The notes: generated by a model not told the origin, from the letters alone. A DNA stretch of 64,000 nucleotides from JAGVPT01 sp963827085 (GCA_963827085.1 CAWGZY010000002.1:620001-684000); one strand, 5' to 3'. Positions 43,576-53,437 are shown, counted from the stretch's first letter. Numbers and translations: made by a program.

Positions 43576-45147
43576 TTACTTCTGACTCTTCAGCAAATGA
43601 TAACTCAGACTGTCGACAAGCGCTTTCCAGCTCGCTTCGATGACATCGGGCGAAACACCGACGGTATTCCACGATGCGATTCCATTTTGCGTTTCGATCA
43701 GCACGCGGACCTTTGCAGCGGTAGCACTTCTGCTGTCGAGCACCCGCACTTTGTAATCCGTCAGTTTAATCTGCGATAATTGAGGGTAGAATCGCTCGAG
43801 CGCTTTTCGCAGGGCGCGGTCGAGTGCGTTCACCGGCCCGATTCCTTCTGCGGCAGCGAGCTCGGATTGATCCCCCACCCGCACTTTGATGATCGCTTCC
43901 GAATGCGGCTGCGCCTCGTACGACTCCTTGTGAATAATTACTTTAAATCCTTCAAGCTCAAAAAATTCTTTGAACTCTTTAGTTCTCTTCTTTACAAGCA
44001 ATTCAAACGATCCCTCGGCGTCTTCATACTGGTAGCCGTAATGTTCCAGGTCTTTGAGATCGTCGACAATATTCTGAACCGTCGGAGATTTATCGTCGAT
44101 GTCTATGCCCAGTTCTTTTGCCTTGTACAGGATGTTGCTCCTTCCGGACAAGTCCGAAACAAGCACGCGCCGGAGGTTACCGACATTTTCCGGACTGGTA
44201 TGCTCGTAGGTCTCCGGATTCTTCATCACGGCGCTCACGTGAACTCCCCCTTTATGTGCAAATGCGCTTTCACCGACATACGCCAGATTTTTCCTGTGCG
44301 TCAGGTTCGCAAGCTCGCTGACATAATGCGAAAGCTCGGTAAGAGATTTCAGGCTTTCATTTTCAACGCAGCAATAGTTCAGTTTCAGCTGGAGGTTGGG
44401 AATAATAGAACACAAGTTTGCATTGCCGCATCGTTCGCCGTAACCGTTGATGGTACCCTGGACATGAACGCATCCGTTTTGAATTGCGGCGAGGGCGTTT
44501 GCAACGGCAACTTCTGAATCATTGTGGGTATGAATACCGAGAGAAACGGACACCAGGGGCTTAACGTCGCGCACAATATTTGCAATTTCGTCCGGCATTG
44601 TTCCGCCATTTGTGTCGCACAAAACGATGACATCGGCACCGGCCCGCTCTGCGGCATGCAGTGTTTTGAGTGCGTACGTTTTGTCCGACTTGTACCCGTC
44701 GAAAAAATGTTCGGCATCGTAAACAACTTCTTTGCCGTTCTTTTTTAGATACCGTACAGAATCTTCGATGATTTCAAGATTTTCTTCTTCGGATATCTGC
44801 AAAGCGGCTTTCACATGAAGCAGCCACGTCTTCCCGAAGATTGTTACGACAGGCGTTTCTGCATCGAGCAGCGCCTTGATGTTGACGTCATCCTGCACCG
44901 GATTTTTGGCTCGCCGCGTGCTGCCGAATGCAGCAAGCTTTGCATGTGTGAAGCGTACCTTTTTGGCCAGCTCGAAGAATTCCATGTCTTTCGGGTTGGA
45001 ACCCGGCCATCCACCTTCGATGTAATCAATGCCGAAAGCATCAAGCCGCTTAGCGATCTTCACCTTGTCGTCCGCGGAAAAAGCGACTTCCTCGCCCTGT
45101 GTTCCATCGCGAAGCGTGGTGTCGTATGTGAAGATCTTTTCTTTCAT
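43576..45147 (-). CDS. cimA: Citramalate synthase
   Basis: Condenses pyruvate and acetyl-CoA to (R)-citramalate, giving 2-ketobutyrate for isoleucine without threonine deaminase. The 523-residue DRE-TIM protein starts TYDTTLRDGTQGEEVAF and has YIEGGWPGSNPKD, typical of CimA rather than LeuA. GIHTHNDSEVAVANAL is the metal motif. The C-terminal LeuA dimer domain (about 400-515) would bind isoleucine. No ilvA is seen nearby, consistent with this route. Confidence 0.93.
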   Translation of the reverse strand: MKEKIFTYDTTLRDGTQGEEVAFSADDKVKIAKRLDAFGIDYIEGGWPGSNPKDMEFFELAKKVRFTHAKLAAFGSTRRAKNPVQDDVNIKALLDAETPVVTIFGKTWLLHVKAALQISEEENLEIIEDSVRYLKKNGKEVVYDAEHFFDGYKSDKTYALKTLHAAERAGADVIVLCDTNGGTMPDEIANIVRDVKPLVSVSLGIHTHNDSEVAVANALAAIQNGCVHVQGTINGYGERCGNANLCSIIPNLQLKLNYCCVENESLKSLTELSHYVSELANLTHRKNLAYVGESAFAHKGGVHVSAVMKNPETYEHTSPENVGNLRRVLVSDLSGRSNILYKAKELGIDIDDKSPTVQNIVDDLKDLEHYGYQYEDAEGSFELLVKKRTKEFKEFFELEGFKVIIHKESYEAQPHSEAIIKVRVGDQSELAAAEGIGPVNALDRALRKALERFYPQLSQIKLTDYKVRVLDSRSATAAKVRVLIETQNGIASWNTVGVSPDVIEASWKALVDSLSYHLLKSQK

Positions 45148-45206
45148 AAAAGGCTCTCTCGATAAAATTAAGATTTAATAACTGCAAGAGATCAAGAACT
45201 TCTACA

Positions 45207-45240
45207 GCAATTTTTAACTCTTAATTTTTAATTATTAATT
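45207..45240. repeat. Period-7 array in the ilvC-cimA gap
   Basis: TTTTTAA, CTCTTAA, TTTTTAA and TTATTAA are consecutive heptads from 45211, ending 3 bp before the ilvC stop codon. On the minus strand they read AATTAAN. Confidence 0.75.
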
Positions 45241-45243
45241 GCC

Positions 45244-46299
45244 TCATTTCTTCCAATTCTCCGGTCTAAGACTCCGCACAGCAGCCCCCGCCTTCCACAT
45301 TTCGGAATTCTTCCACTCGTCCAATTCCTTTGTTAACTTTTCGCGATAGTCGGGCGCACCGCATGTTTCAAGCACGCGTCGCGTTTCCACGCCTTGTTGA
45401 ACATCCCGATAGAGAAGTTCAAACAGCGGTTTTGTTATCGCTTCAAATTTTTTCGACCAGTCGAGGGCGCCGCGCTGCGCTGTCGTACTGCACGCCGCGA
45501 ACATCCAGTCCATACCGTGGGCTCCAACGAGCGGGTATAAACTCTGCGTCGCTTCTTCCACCGTTTCGTTGAATGCTTCGCTTGGCGTGTGTCCCATTTT
45601 TCGAAGTACGTCATACTGCGCTTTCATGATGCCCGCAATTGCTCCCATCAACACGCCGCGCTCGCCGGTGAGGTCGCTGATGACTTCCTGTTCGAATGTC
45701 GTCGGAAACAAGTAGCCGGAACCGATTGCTATGCCGCACGCAATGGCGCGTTCGCGCGCGTGTCCTGTGGCATCATGATAAACAGCGAAGCTTGCGTTGA
45801 TTCCGCTTCCGGCGAGATAGTTGGAACGAACCGTCCTTCCGGAACCCTTGGGCGCAACGAGAACTACGTCAACATCCGATGGAGGAATAACATTTGTTTG
45901 ATCTTTGAAAACGATCGAAAAACCGTGGGAGAAATACAATGCCTGCCCTTTTTTTAAATGTTTTTTGACGAGTGGCCACTGCTCTTTTTGACCGGCATCC
46001 GAAAGTAAATATTGGATGATCGTCGCTTTATCGACGGCGTCTTCGATCTTTGAAAAAAGGTTCTCCCCTTCTATCCAGCCGTCTTTGACTGCGTCGTCCC
46101 ATCCCTTGCCCCCTTTTCGCTGCCCAACGATGACGCTGACGCCCGCATCACGCATATTCAATGATTGTCCGTAGCCCTGCGGGCCGTAGCCGAGAATCGC
46201 GACGACTTCATTTTTCAATACCTCTTTTGCTTTTGAAAGCGGAAATTCTTCTCTTGTCACAACTTCCTCTTTGACTCCGCCGAAATCTATTGTTGCCAT
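45244..46299 (-). CDS. ilvC: Ketol-acid reductoisomerase
   Basis: Mg-dependent isomerisation and NADPH reduction of acetolactate and acetohydroxybutyrate. Class I-like KARI of 351 residues. VAILGYGPQGYGQSLNMRDAG is the Rossmann loop; VLVAPKGSGRTVRSNY and the C-terminal SDLTGERGVLMGAIAGIMKAQYDVL metal region are present. The N-terminal ~25 residues are a little longer than usual. It starts 18 bp after gltB, so the two are co-transcribed. Confidence 0.93.
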   Translation of the reverse strand: MATIDFGGVKEEVVTREEFPLSKAKEVLKNEVVAILGYGPQGYGQSLNMRDAGVSVIVGQRKGGKGWDDAVKDGWIEGENLFSKIEDAVDKATIIQYLLSDAGQKEQWPLVKKHLKKGQALYFSHGFSIVFKDQTNVIPPSDVDVVLVAPKGSGRTVRSNYLAGSGINASFAVYHDATGHARERAIACGIAIGSGYLFPTTFEQEVISDLTGERGVLMGAIAGIMKAQYDVLRKMGHTPSEAFNETVEEATQSLYPLVGAHGMDWMFAACSTTAQRGALDWSKKFEAITKPLFELLYRDVQQGVETRRVLETCGAPDYREKLTKELDEWKNSEMWKAGAAVRSLRPENWKK

Positions 46300-46317
46300 A
46301 AGTTGCTGCCTTTACCG

Positions 46318-49300
46318 TTAGTGTTTTTGTTCCACCGTTGTCTCTTCCGTATCCTGCTCCTTCGAAACATCGAGTGCTTTATTGACTTCAGAAATTTTAC
46401 GCTGGCTCGAAAACGGCGTCACCTTCCAGAACATGTACGAATATTCCTGCCAGCCGTTCAGTATTTCACGGGCACGTTGGCTGTCGGTCAATTCAAGATG
46501 GCGATAGATGACCGCCTGCAAATACTTAACATCCTTTTCATTGTCAAGCCGGCTCAAGCCGACAAGCTGCTTATTGTATCGTTCCTTAAAATTGCCGTCG
46601 GCATCGAAAACGTACGCAATCCCTCCGGTCATCCCGGCGCCAAAATTCTTCCCTGTACTGCCGAGAACAACAACGGTACCGTTTGTCATGTACTCGCAGC
46701 CATGGTCCCCGACACCTTCAACTACTGCAAGCGCCCCGCTGTTACGGACGCAAAATCGTTCGCCTGCCCTGCCGCTCGCATAGAGCGTACCGCCGGTTGC
46801 ACCGTACAAGACGGTATTCCCGATAATGACATCCTGTGCCGCGGTCGCCCGCCCGAATGGCGGCATGATCATGATTTCTCCGCCGCACATTCCTTTGCCG
46901 ACATAATCGTTCGCTTCGCCGACAAGAATCATCCGGATCCCATTCACGAGAAATGCACCAAAACTCTGGCCGGCGCTACCGTTGAACCGCAATTCAATCG
47001 TACCATCCGGTAATCCTTTGTCGCCGTAAAGATATGCAAGTTCGCCGGCAAGCTTGGTTCCCACCGACCGGTTTGTGTTGTTGATTTTGTAATTTTTGAC
47101 AACCGAACTTTTTTCTCTGATGGCATCTTTTACGTCAAGCAGGATGGTGTCGTCGAGAGGTGAGTCGGATTTCTCTTTGCGGGGCTCAATCCGCTGCCGC
47201 TGTTTATTCCTTGTATCGCGCGGTGATAAGATCGCAGAGAGGTCGACGGTGTTTGCCTTTGGATGATTTTCAACCTTTACCTGGCTGAGCAGATCCGTCC
47301 TCCCGATAATTTCGCTGATCGAAGCGACGCCAAGCTTGGCAAGAATTTCACGGATTTCGTTGGCTACAGCCGTAAAATAATTGATCAGCATTTCCGGTTT
47401 TCCGTCGAAGCGCGTTCGAAGCTGCTCGTCCTGGGTCGCGATGCCGACGGGGCACGTGTTGAGATGGCACTGGCGAACATACCGGCAGCCGATTGCAATA
47501 AGCGTTGCCGTTCCGAAATTGTATTCTTCCGCTCCAAGCATTGCTGCGATCACGATGTCGCGTCCGGTTTTCATTCCTCCATCCGTCCGCAGCGTGACAC
47601 GGCTGCGCAATCCGTTCAGCACAAGCACCTGTTGTGCTTCCGCGACGCCAAGTTCCCAGCAGCTTCCGCAATTTTTCACCGAGCTTAACGGCGACGCACC
47701 GGTTCCGCCTTCATGTCCGCTGATGAGAATGACGTCGGCGTGCGCTTTAGCAACGCCAGCGGCAATCGTTCCCACCCCGGCTTCCGAGACAAGCTTTACG
47801 CAAATTTTTGCCCGCGGGTTGACTTGCTTCAAATCGTAGATCAACTGCGCAAGATCTTCTATGCTATAGATATCATGATGCGGCGGCGGGGAAATTAATT
47901 GAACGCCGGGCGTTGCACGCCGGAGTCGGGCAATAAGCTCGGAAACTTTGTGCCCCGGGAGTTGACCTCCCTCTCCCGGCTTTGAACCCTGTGCCATTTT
48001 GATTTCGATCTCCCTGGCGCTGACAAGATATTCTGCCGTTACTCCGAATCGGGCAGAAGCGATTTGTTTGATCGCACTGTTCGCCGAATCTCCGTTCGGC
48101 CGAACGCGAAACCGCACCGGGTCTTCCCCCCCTTCTCCAGTATTGCTTTTCCCTCCAATGCGGTTCATCGCGATCGCAATCGTCTCATGCGCTTCGGGCG
48201 ACAACGATCCGAGAGACATGGCCGCCGTTGTGAATCGTTTCATAATATCTTCCGCCGGTTCAACATCCCGCAGAGGAATCGATCGCCTGTTCGATTTAAA
48301 CGTCATCAGATCTTTGAGGGCAACGGGCTCGTGTTCGTTCAAAGCGCGCGACAGATGTTTATAGTCCTCCTGGCTTCCCGATTTTCTGAGCTGCTGCATC
48401 GCCCGTAAAGCGTCAGGGGACCATGCATGGAGTTCGCCATTCTTCTTAAAGCGGAACATCCCGTGGTCGGTAAGCTTAGGATCCTTCTCTCCGTACGCCG
48501 TTGCGTGGCGCCTCAGCGCTTCATCAATAATTTCTTTTAATCCGATGCCGCCAATCCGCGAAGGAGTATTTGTAAAATATGCATCGATAACATCTTTTCC
48601 GATACCGATCGCTTCAAAAATTTGCGCGCCACGATAGCTTCCCAGCAAGGAAATTCCCATCTTCGACATGATTTTCAAAATGCCGCTTTCGATCGCAATC
48701 TTGAAATTCTTAAAGGCCGCTTCCAGCGTGAGCGACTTGTCGGCGCGTATGTCTACAAGGCGGCGGATCGTCTCCAGGGCGAGATACGGGTTGATTGCGT
48801 TTACGCCGTAGCCGATCAATGTCGCGAAATGGTGGATGTCCCGCGGTTCCGCTGTTTCCGTCACCACGCTGAGTCTCAACCGCTTATTTTTTCTGATGAG
48901 GTGGTTGTGAACGGCGCCTGTGGCGAGAAGCATCGGCAAAGGAACACTCTGTTCATCAACGCCGCGATCGCTCAGGACGACAAGGTACTTCCCTTCGTCT
49001 GCGGCACGCTCTGCTTCTGTGCACAAATCTTCCAGCCTTTTTTCCGCACCGCTCAATCCCTCTGCGAGAGGAAACAATGTTGAAAGAGTGACCGACTGAA
49101 ATGCTTCATCCTCAAACGAACGAAGTGCATCGAGTTCATAATCGAAGAGAAACGGGCTGTTGATCTGCACCTGCTTGGCATGTTCCGGTGTTTCACCGAA
49201 CCAATTCCGCCGGAGCCCGAGTTTGCCCGTCAACGACATTACTAATTTTTCCCTGATCGGGTCAATCGGCGGGTTTGTCACCTGCGCAAATTGTTGTGTG

Positions 49301-50871
49301 AAATACGACGAGAGCAATTTCGGCTGCCGTGAAAGCACGGCAAGCGGAGCGTCATCGCCCATCGACCCGACCGGTTCCTTCCCTTCTTCAATCATCGGTG
49401 GAAAAATGAGGCCGAGTTCTTCGTAACTGTAACCGAAACACAATTGAAGGCGTAACGTCTCTTCGACGGAGAATGGGGTCTTTGGCGACAGACCGGGCTT
49501 GACATGTTCCTGGGCACGGATTAGATTTTCGCTGACCCATTTCGCGTACGGCCGTTCGGCTGCAAGCTCACGCTTGATATCGAGGTCCTTCAACAAAATG
49601 CCGCGAGCGGTGTCGACGGCAATCATTTGACCGGGACCGAGTCTTCCCTTCTTTACAACCGTTGCATCGTCCATATCGACCGGTCCGACTTCCGATCCAA
49701 CAACGATCAAACCGTCGTTCGTAATTTTATATCTGCATGGACGAAGTCCATTGCGGTCAAGAGAAGCTGCAACCGTTACTCCGTCGCTGAAGATCAACGC
49801 CGCCGGTCCATCCCACGGCTCGCTGAAGCACTCATGGTACTCAAAAAAGGCGCGGACGGCCGGGTCGACGCGGTACGACGAGTTCCATGCCTCGGGAACG
49901 AGCATCAACATTGAATGGAGAATTCCACGCCCGGAAAGGGTCAACGCTTCAAGGGCATTATCGACATTTGCCGAGTCGCTCGCATTCGGTTGAAGAATGG
50001 GCTTCAGAAATTCGACATCGTCTCTCCAGAATGGTGATTCCAATTCCGCTTCGCGCGCCTTCGTCCAGTTTCTGTTTCCTTGAATCGTATTGATCTCGCC
50101 GTTATGCCCCAGCATGCGGAATGGATGAGCGAGCTCCCATCTCGGAAACGTGTTCGTGCTGAATCGCTGATGGAAAATCGCCAGCGCAGTTTCATACTCG
50201 GGCGATTGTAAATCAATGTAGAACCTGTCGAGCGTTAACGGCGTCACGAGACCTTTGTAGACAATAGTACGGCTTGAGAACGAGACGGCATAAAAATTTT
50301 CAATGGATGCATTCTTCATCTCCTTCTCAATCTCTCTGCGTGTAATATACAGCGTTCGTTCAAACTCGGCCGCACTGAGATGCTTCGGTTTTCCGATCAG
50401 CACCTGACGGATATTGGGCTGCGTTGCAGCCGCCTTGTCTCCGAGACACGACGAGTCCGTCGGCACAATTCGCCAGCCGAGAAAACGCAGCTCCCGCTTC
50501 TGAATGACAGACTCGACTATCGACTTGCAGGCTGTAAATGAATGCTCTGTGGTGTGCGGCATAAACAACATTCCGACTGCAAGGTCGGTATCGCCGCTTA
50601 TTTGAGAGGATAACTCCGGAACGGCCGAAAGGAAAAACTTTGTCGGAACCTGCGTCAAAATTCCAGCCCCGTCCCCCGTCTGGGCGTCGGCATCGACCGC
50701 ACCACGATGCGTGACGTTGCAGGCAGCTTTCAGTGCCCGCTTGAGGATCTTATTACTTTTCTGGCCAGAGATATTCGCAACGAACCCTGTGCCGCACGCG
50801 TCGTGCTCGAAACGCGGGTCATACAACGGGAAGTTCTTACGGATGTCTGCTTCGTCCAAGGTCATCTTCAA
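46318..50871 (-). CDS. gltB: Glutamate synthase large subunit
   Basis: Transfers the amide of glutamine to 2-oxoglutarate. The 1517 residues include a short propeptide, then Cys26 (HDACGTGFV), the N-terminal nucleophile of the glutaminase domain; a central domain; an FMN-binding synthase domain; a 3Fe-4S motif (CRYVRQCHLNTCPVG); and the GXGXG beta-helix domain at the C-terminus. It overlaps ilvN by 4 bp and is embedded between ilvN and ilvC, coupling nitrogen assimilation to branched-chain synthesis. No gltD is adjacent; the NfnB-like protein at 60250-61695 is related to GltD. Confidence 0.95.
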   Translation of the reverse strand: MKMTLDEADIRKNFPLYDPRFEHDACGTGFVANISGQKSNKILKRALKAACNVTHRGAVDADAQTGDGAGILTQVPTKFFLSAVPELSSQISGDTDLAVGMLFMPHTTEHSFTACKSIVESVIQKRELRFLGWRIVPTDSSCLGDKAAATQPNIRQVLIGKPKHLSAAEFERTLYITRREIEKEMKNASIENFYAVSFSSRTIVYKGLVTPLTLDRFYIDLQSPEYETALAIFHQRFSTNTFPRWELAHPFRMLGHNGEINTIQGNRNWTKAREAELESPFWRDDVEFLKPILQPNASDSANVDNALEALTLSGRGILHSMLMLVPEAWNSSYRVDPAVRAFFEYHECFSEPWDGPAALIFSDGVTVAASLDRNGLRPCRYKITNDGLIVVGSEVGPVDMDDATVVKKGRLGPGQMIAVDTARGILLKDLDIKRELAAERPYAKWVSENLIRAQEHVKPGLSPKTPFSVEETLRLQLCFGYSYEELGLIFPPMIEEGKEPVGSMGDDAPLAVLSRQPKLLSSYFTQQFAQVTNPPIDPIREKLVMSLTGKLGLRRNWFGETPEHAKQVQINSPFLFDYELDALRSFEDEAFQSVTLSTLFPLAEGLSGAEKRLEDLCTEAERAADEGKYLVVLSDRGVDEQSVPLPMLLATGAVHNHLIRKNKRLRLSVVTETAEPRDIHHFATLIGYGVNAINPYLALETIRRLVDIRADKSLTLEAAFKNFKIAIESGILKIMSKMGISLLGSYRGAQIFEAIGIGKDVIDAYFTNTPSRIGGIGLKEIIDEALRRHATAYGEKDPKLTDHGMFRFKKNGELHAWSPDALRAMQQLRKSGSQEDYKHLSRALNEHEPVALKDLMTFKSNRRSIPLRDVEPAEDIMKRFTTAAMSLGSLSPEAHETIAIAMNRIGGKSNTGEGGEDPVRFRVRPNGDSANSAIKQIASARFGVTAEYLVSAREIEIKMAQGSKPGEGGQLPGHKVSELIARLRRATPGVQLISPPPHHDIYSIEDLAQLIYDLKQVNPRAKICVKLVSEAGVGTIAAGVAKAHADVILISGHEGGTGASPLSSVKNCGSCWELGVAEAQQVLVLNGLRSRVTLRTDGGMKTGRDIVIAAMLGAEEYNFGTATLIAIGCRYVRQCHLNTCPVGIATQDEQLRTRFDGKPEMLINYFTAVANEIREILAKLGVASISEIIGRTDLLSQVKVENHPKANTVDLSAILSPRDTRNKQRQRIEPRKEKSDSPLDDTILLDVKDAIREKSSVVKNYKINNTNRSVGTKLAGELAYLYGDKGLPDGTIELRFNGSAGQSFGAFLVNGIRMILVGEANDYVGKGMCGGEIMIMPPFGRATAAQDVIIGNTVLYGATGGTLYASGRAGERFCVRNSGALAVVEGVGDHGCEYMTNGTVVVLGSTGKNFGAGMTGGIAYVFDADGNFKERYNKQLVGLSRLDNEKDVKYLQAVIYRHLELTDSQRAREILNGWQEYSYMFWKVTPFSSQRKISEVNKALDVSKEQDTEETTVEQKH

Positions 50872-51407
50872 TCTACCTCTCCTTGAAATTCTCTTTTTAA
50901 TGCGACTCTCCCGGTACGGGCCATCTCTTTAATCACGAAGGGTTTCAGCATTTTGATAATTGCATCGATTTTCTGTTGACCGCCTACGGCTTCTATTGTG
51001 GCTGTTTTCGGGCTGATGTCTATAATCTTCGCACGAAAGATCTCGACTATTTGCATAATCTCAGAGCGCGTCTCAGCCGTTGTCTGTACTTTAATAAGGG
51101 CAAGGTCGCGCTCGACGAAACTTTCGTACGTGAGGTCTGTTACCTTGAGCGTGTCGATAAGTTTGTTCAACTGTTTGATGATCTGCTCGATAACGCCGTC
51201 ATCGCCGCGCGTCACGATCGTCATGCGGGACACCGAATCGTCTTCCGTGGGACCGACCGTGAGGCTGTCGATATTGTATCCCTTGGCGGAAAACAGTCCG
51301 GCAATTCTGTTGAATGCGCCGAATTTATTTTCCACAAGAAGAGAAATCGTATGTTTGCGTGTCTGTGCATCAATCGTTTCTGTTTCCTTTTCCGAGATCG
51401 TAGTCAT
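50868..51407 (-). CDS. ilvN: Acetolactate synthase small (regulatory) subunit
   Basis: Regulatory ACT-domain subunit of acetohydroxyacid synthase; 179 residues. ISLLVENKFGAFNRIAGLFSAKGYNIDSL is the first ACT domain that binds valine; the C-terminal ALS_ss_C domain carries GGQQKIDAIIKMLKPFVIKEMARTG. It lies 5 bp after ilvB and overlaps gltB (ATGA). Confidence 0.93.
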   Translation of the reverse strand: MTTISEKETETIDAQTRKHTISLLVENKFGAFNRIAGLFSAKGYNIDSLTVGPTEDDSVSRMTIVTRGDDGVIEQIIKQLNKLIDTLKVTDLTYESFVERDLALIKVQTTAETRSEIMQIVEIFRAKIIDISPKTATIEAVGGQQKIDAIIKMLKPFVIKEMARTGRVALKREFQGEVD

Positions 51408-51412
51408 CGTCG

Positions 51413-53191
51413 TTATCCTTTGGTCAACGTGATTAATTCTTCCGATTCCTTCTCTTCTCCGTTGATGCCCAGCACTTCTTCATCCGGAATGTCTATGATC
51501 TCATTCCAGGTCTGTCCTGCCGGAATCATCGGATAGACGTTGTCTTCCGGAACAACTTTGAATTCAACAATAACGGGTCCATCTTTCACTGCCAGCGCCT
51601 TTTTTATGACATCTTCAACTTCATCGGTATTCACGGCACGAAAACCCGGACAGCCGTACGCCTCGGCAAGTTTCACGAAATCCGGGCTGTACATTGCAAC
51701 ATGCGAGTAGCGCTTGCGCCAGAACAATTCCTGCCATTGCCGTACCATGCCAAGATATCCGTTGTTCAGGATGAAAATTTTCACCGGCACTTTGTACTCA
51801 ACGCACGTCGCCATTTCCTGGATATTCATTTGAATACCGCCATCCCCGCTCACTGAAATTATCGGCACATCTTTTCTTGCGAACGACGCGCCCATCGCTG
51901 CAGGCAAGGAGAATCCCATCGTCCCCAAGCCGCCCGATGTGATATATGTCCGGGGATGGATATATTTGAAAAATTGCGCAGCCCACATTTGATGCTGCCC
52001 AACGTCGCTGACGATAACGGCATTGCCGTTTGTAAGTTCGCCGATTTTTTTTATGACATGCTGCATTCGAATCAGTTTCCCGTTTCGGTACCGAAGCGGG
52101 TGCTCCGATTTCCATTGCTTGATCGTTTGAAGCCAGTCCGTGGTATCTAGCGGCTCCACCATCTGGACTAATTTTTGCAAAACTCTTTTTACGTCCCCCA
52201 CAATCGGAACGTCGACCTTTACGTTCTTGCTGATGGCCGTTGGATCGATATCGATATGAATCTTCTTTGCTTCAGCGGCAAACGCTTCTGTGTTGCCTGT
52301 AACGCGGTCATCAAACCGGGCGCCGACGGCAATAAGCAAATCGCAATAGTGCACAGCTGTGTTGGAATACCATGTACCATGCATGCCGAGCATTCCCATC
52401 GATAATTCGTCGTTTTCGGGGAAAGAACCAAGCCCGTGCAATGTCGTTGTCACCGGGATCCGCGTTTTCCTTGCAAAGCTTTTCAATTCTTCAGACGCGT
52501 TTGAGAGGATTGCGCCGCCGCCGACGTACAGAACGGGCCGCTTCGATTTCGCGATAAGTGCAGCTGCTTTCTCGAGCTGCTTCATGTGGCCTTCGACGTG
52601 TGGATTATACGAGCGTAAAGATACTTTTTTCGGATAGTCGAAATGGGTTTTGCTCGCCATCACATCCTTTGGCAAATCTACTAAAACAGGACCCGGCCTT
52701 CCCGTGGTTGCAACATAGAACGCTTCCTTGATTGTTGAGGCAAGCTCTTTGACATCGCGGACGAGGTAATTATGTTTTGTTATAGGCCGGGTGATGCCGA
52801 CGATATCCGCCTCCTGAAAAGCGTCGTTTCCTATCAGCTTTAAAGCAACCTGTCCTGTGAAGACTATGATGGGCACAGAATCCATATATGCGTCGGCTAT
52901 GCCGGTAACGGTATTCGTCGCGCCGGGGCCCGAAGTAACGAGTGCCACGCCGGGTTTGCCGCTTGCCTTAGCATATCCTTCGGCTGCATGTACTGCTCCC
53001 TGCTCGTGCCGGGTCAGGATATGTTTGATATCCGAAATATCATGGAGTGCATCATAAATACCGATCACTGCACCTCCGGGATATCCAAAAACGATTTCGA
53101 CCCCTTCTTCAATCAGGGAGCGGACGAAAATTTCCGCCCCGGTCATTAATTTTGCCGGGAGCGGGGGAGTTGTGTCTTTCTGTTGTGCCAT
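51413..53191 (-). CDS. ilvB: Acetolactate synthase large (catalytic) subunit
   Basis: ThDP- and FAD-dependent condensation of pyruvate with pyruvate or 2-ketobutyrate. The 592 residues show the PYR-domain start (TGAEIFVRSLIEEGVEIVFGYPGG), catalytic Glu in TRHEQGAVHAAEGYA, and the ThDP motif SGDGGIQMN...NNGYLGMVRQW. First structural gene of the ilvB-ilvN-gltB-ilvC-cimA run. A 150-nt leader between it and a branched-chain-rich leader peptide contains a two-state attenuator. Confidence 0.95.
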   Translation of the reverse strand: MAQQKDTTPPLPAKLMTGAEIFVRSLIEEGVEIVFGYPGGAVIGIYDALHDISDIKHILTRHEQGAVHAAEGYAKASGKPGVALVTSGPGATNTVTGIADAYMDSVPIIVFTGQVALKLIGNDAFQEADIVGITRPITKHNYLVRDVKELASTIKEAFYVATTGRPGPVLVDLPKDVMASKTHFDYPKKVSLRSYNPHVEGHMKQLEKAAALIAKSKRPVLYVGGGAILSNASEELKSFARKTRIPVTTTLHGLGSFPENDELSMGMLGMHGTWYSNTAVHYCDLLIAVGARFDDRVTGNTEAFAAEAKKIHIDIDPTAISKNVKVDVPIVGDVKRVLQKLVQMVEPLDTTDWLQTIKQWKSEHPLRYRNGKLIRMQHVIKKIGELTNGNAVIVSDVGQHQMWAAQFFKYIHPRTYITSGGLGTMGFSLPAAMGASFARKDVPIISVSGDGGIQMNIQEMATCVEYKVPVKIFILNNGYLGMVRQWQELFWRKRYSHVAMYSPDFVKLAEAYGCPGFRAVNTDEVEDVIKKALAVKDGPVIVEFKVVPEDNVYPMIPAGQTWNEIIDIPDEEVLGINGEEKESEELITLTKG

Positions 53192-53222
53192 AACCGTAGT
53201 CTGGTTTGTGAATGATTATGTT

Positions 53223-53335
53223 AAAAAAAATCTAAACGGCGAAACCAAGGAATTTCTGTTTTCCTCCAGAGGTTACGCCTTTATCTTAACTTTTGCTTTG
53301 GAAATATTCGGTGGTGTGTTTGGGGTAACCTCTGG
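53223..53335 (-). promoter_or_regulatory. Branched-chain amino acid attenuator upstream of ilvB
   Basis: On the minus strand, CCAGAGGTTAC (53325-53335), 6 nt past the leader stop, can pair perfectly (11 bp) with GTAACCTCTGG (53266-53276) as an antiterminator. The second arm overlaps GGCGTAACC (53271-53279), the 5' arm of a terminator whose 3' arm is GGTTTCGCC (53238-53246), with an inner GAGGAA/TTCCTT helix (53247-53266). Eight consecutive U residues follow at 53223-53230. The two folds exclude each other. A ribosome at the leader stop would mask the first antiterminator arm. Confidence 0.88.
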
Positions 53336-53341
53336 TCTGTC

Positions 53342-53437
53342 TTAGCCTACAATTGTTAGGCTTAGAATACCCGGTAGAGTTCCCAAAATAATAATAATGC
53401 CGGCGACGAAGAAGGGGGATACGGCGAGAATACGCAT
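53342..53437 (-). CDS. Ile/Leu/Val-rich leader peptide (IlvL-like)
   Basis: A 31-codon frame from ATG 53437 whose residues include 7 Ile, 5 Leu and 3 Val. It has a run of four ATT Ile codons followed by Leu (GIIIILG) and three Leu CTA codons near the end (LPGILSLTIVG). The stop lies 6 nt before the antiterminator arm. The frame is open farther upstream (ATG at 53500), so the exact start is unsure. A small membrane protein is the alternative reading, but the position and composition fit an attenuator sensor. Confidence 0.83.
   Translation of the reverse strand: MRILAVSPFFVAGIIIILGTLPGILSLTIVG

Noticed and set aside
53266..53335. REPIN-like repeat upstream of ilvB
   Set aside because: The inverted arms are not themselves clear palindromes and fit as the antiterminator of the ilv attenuator.
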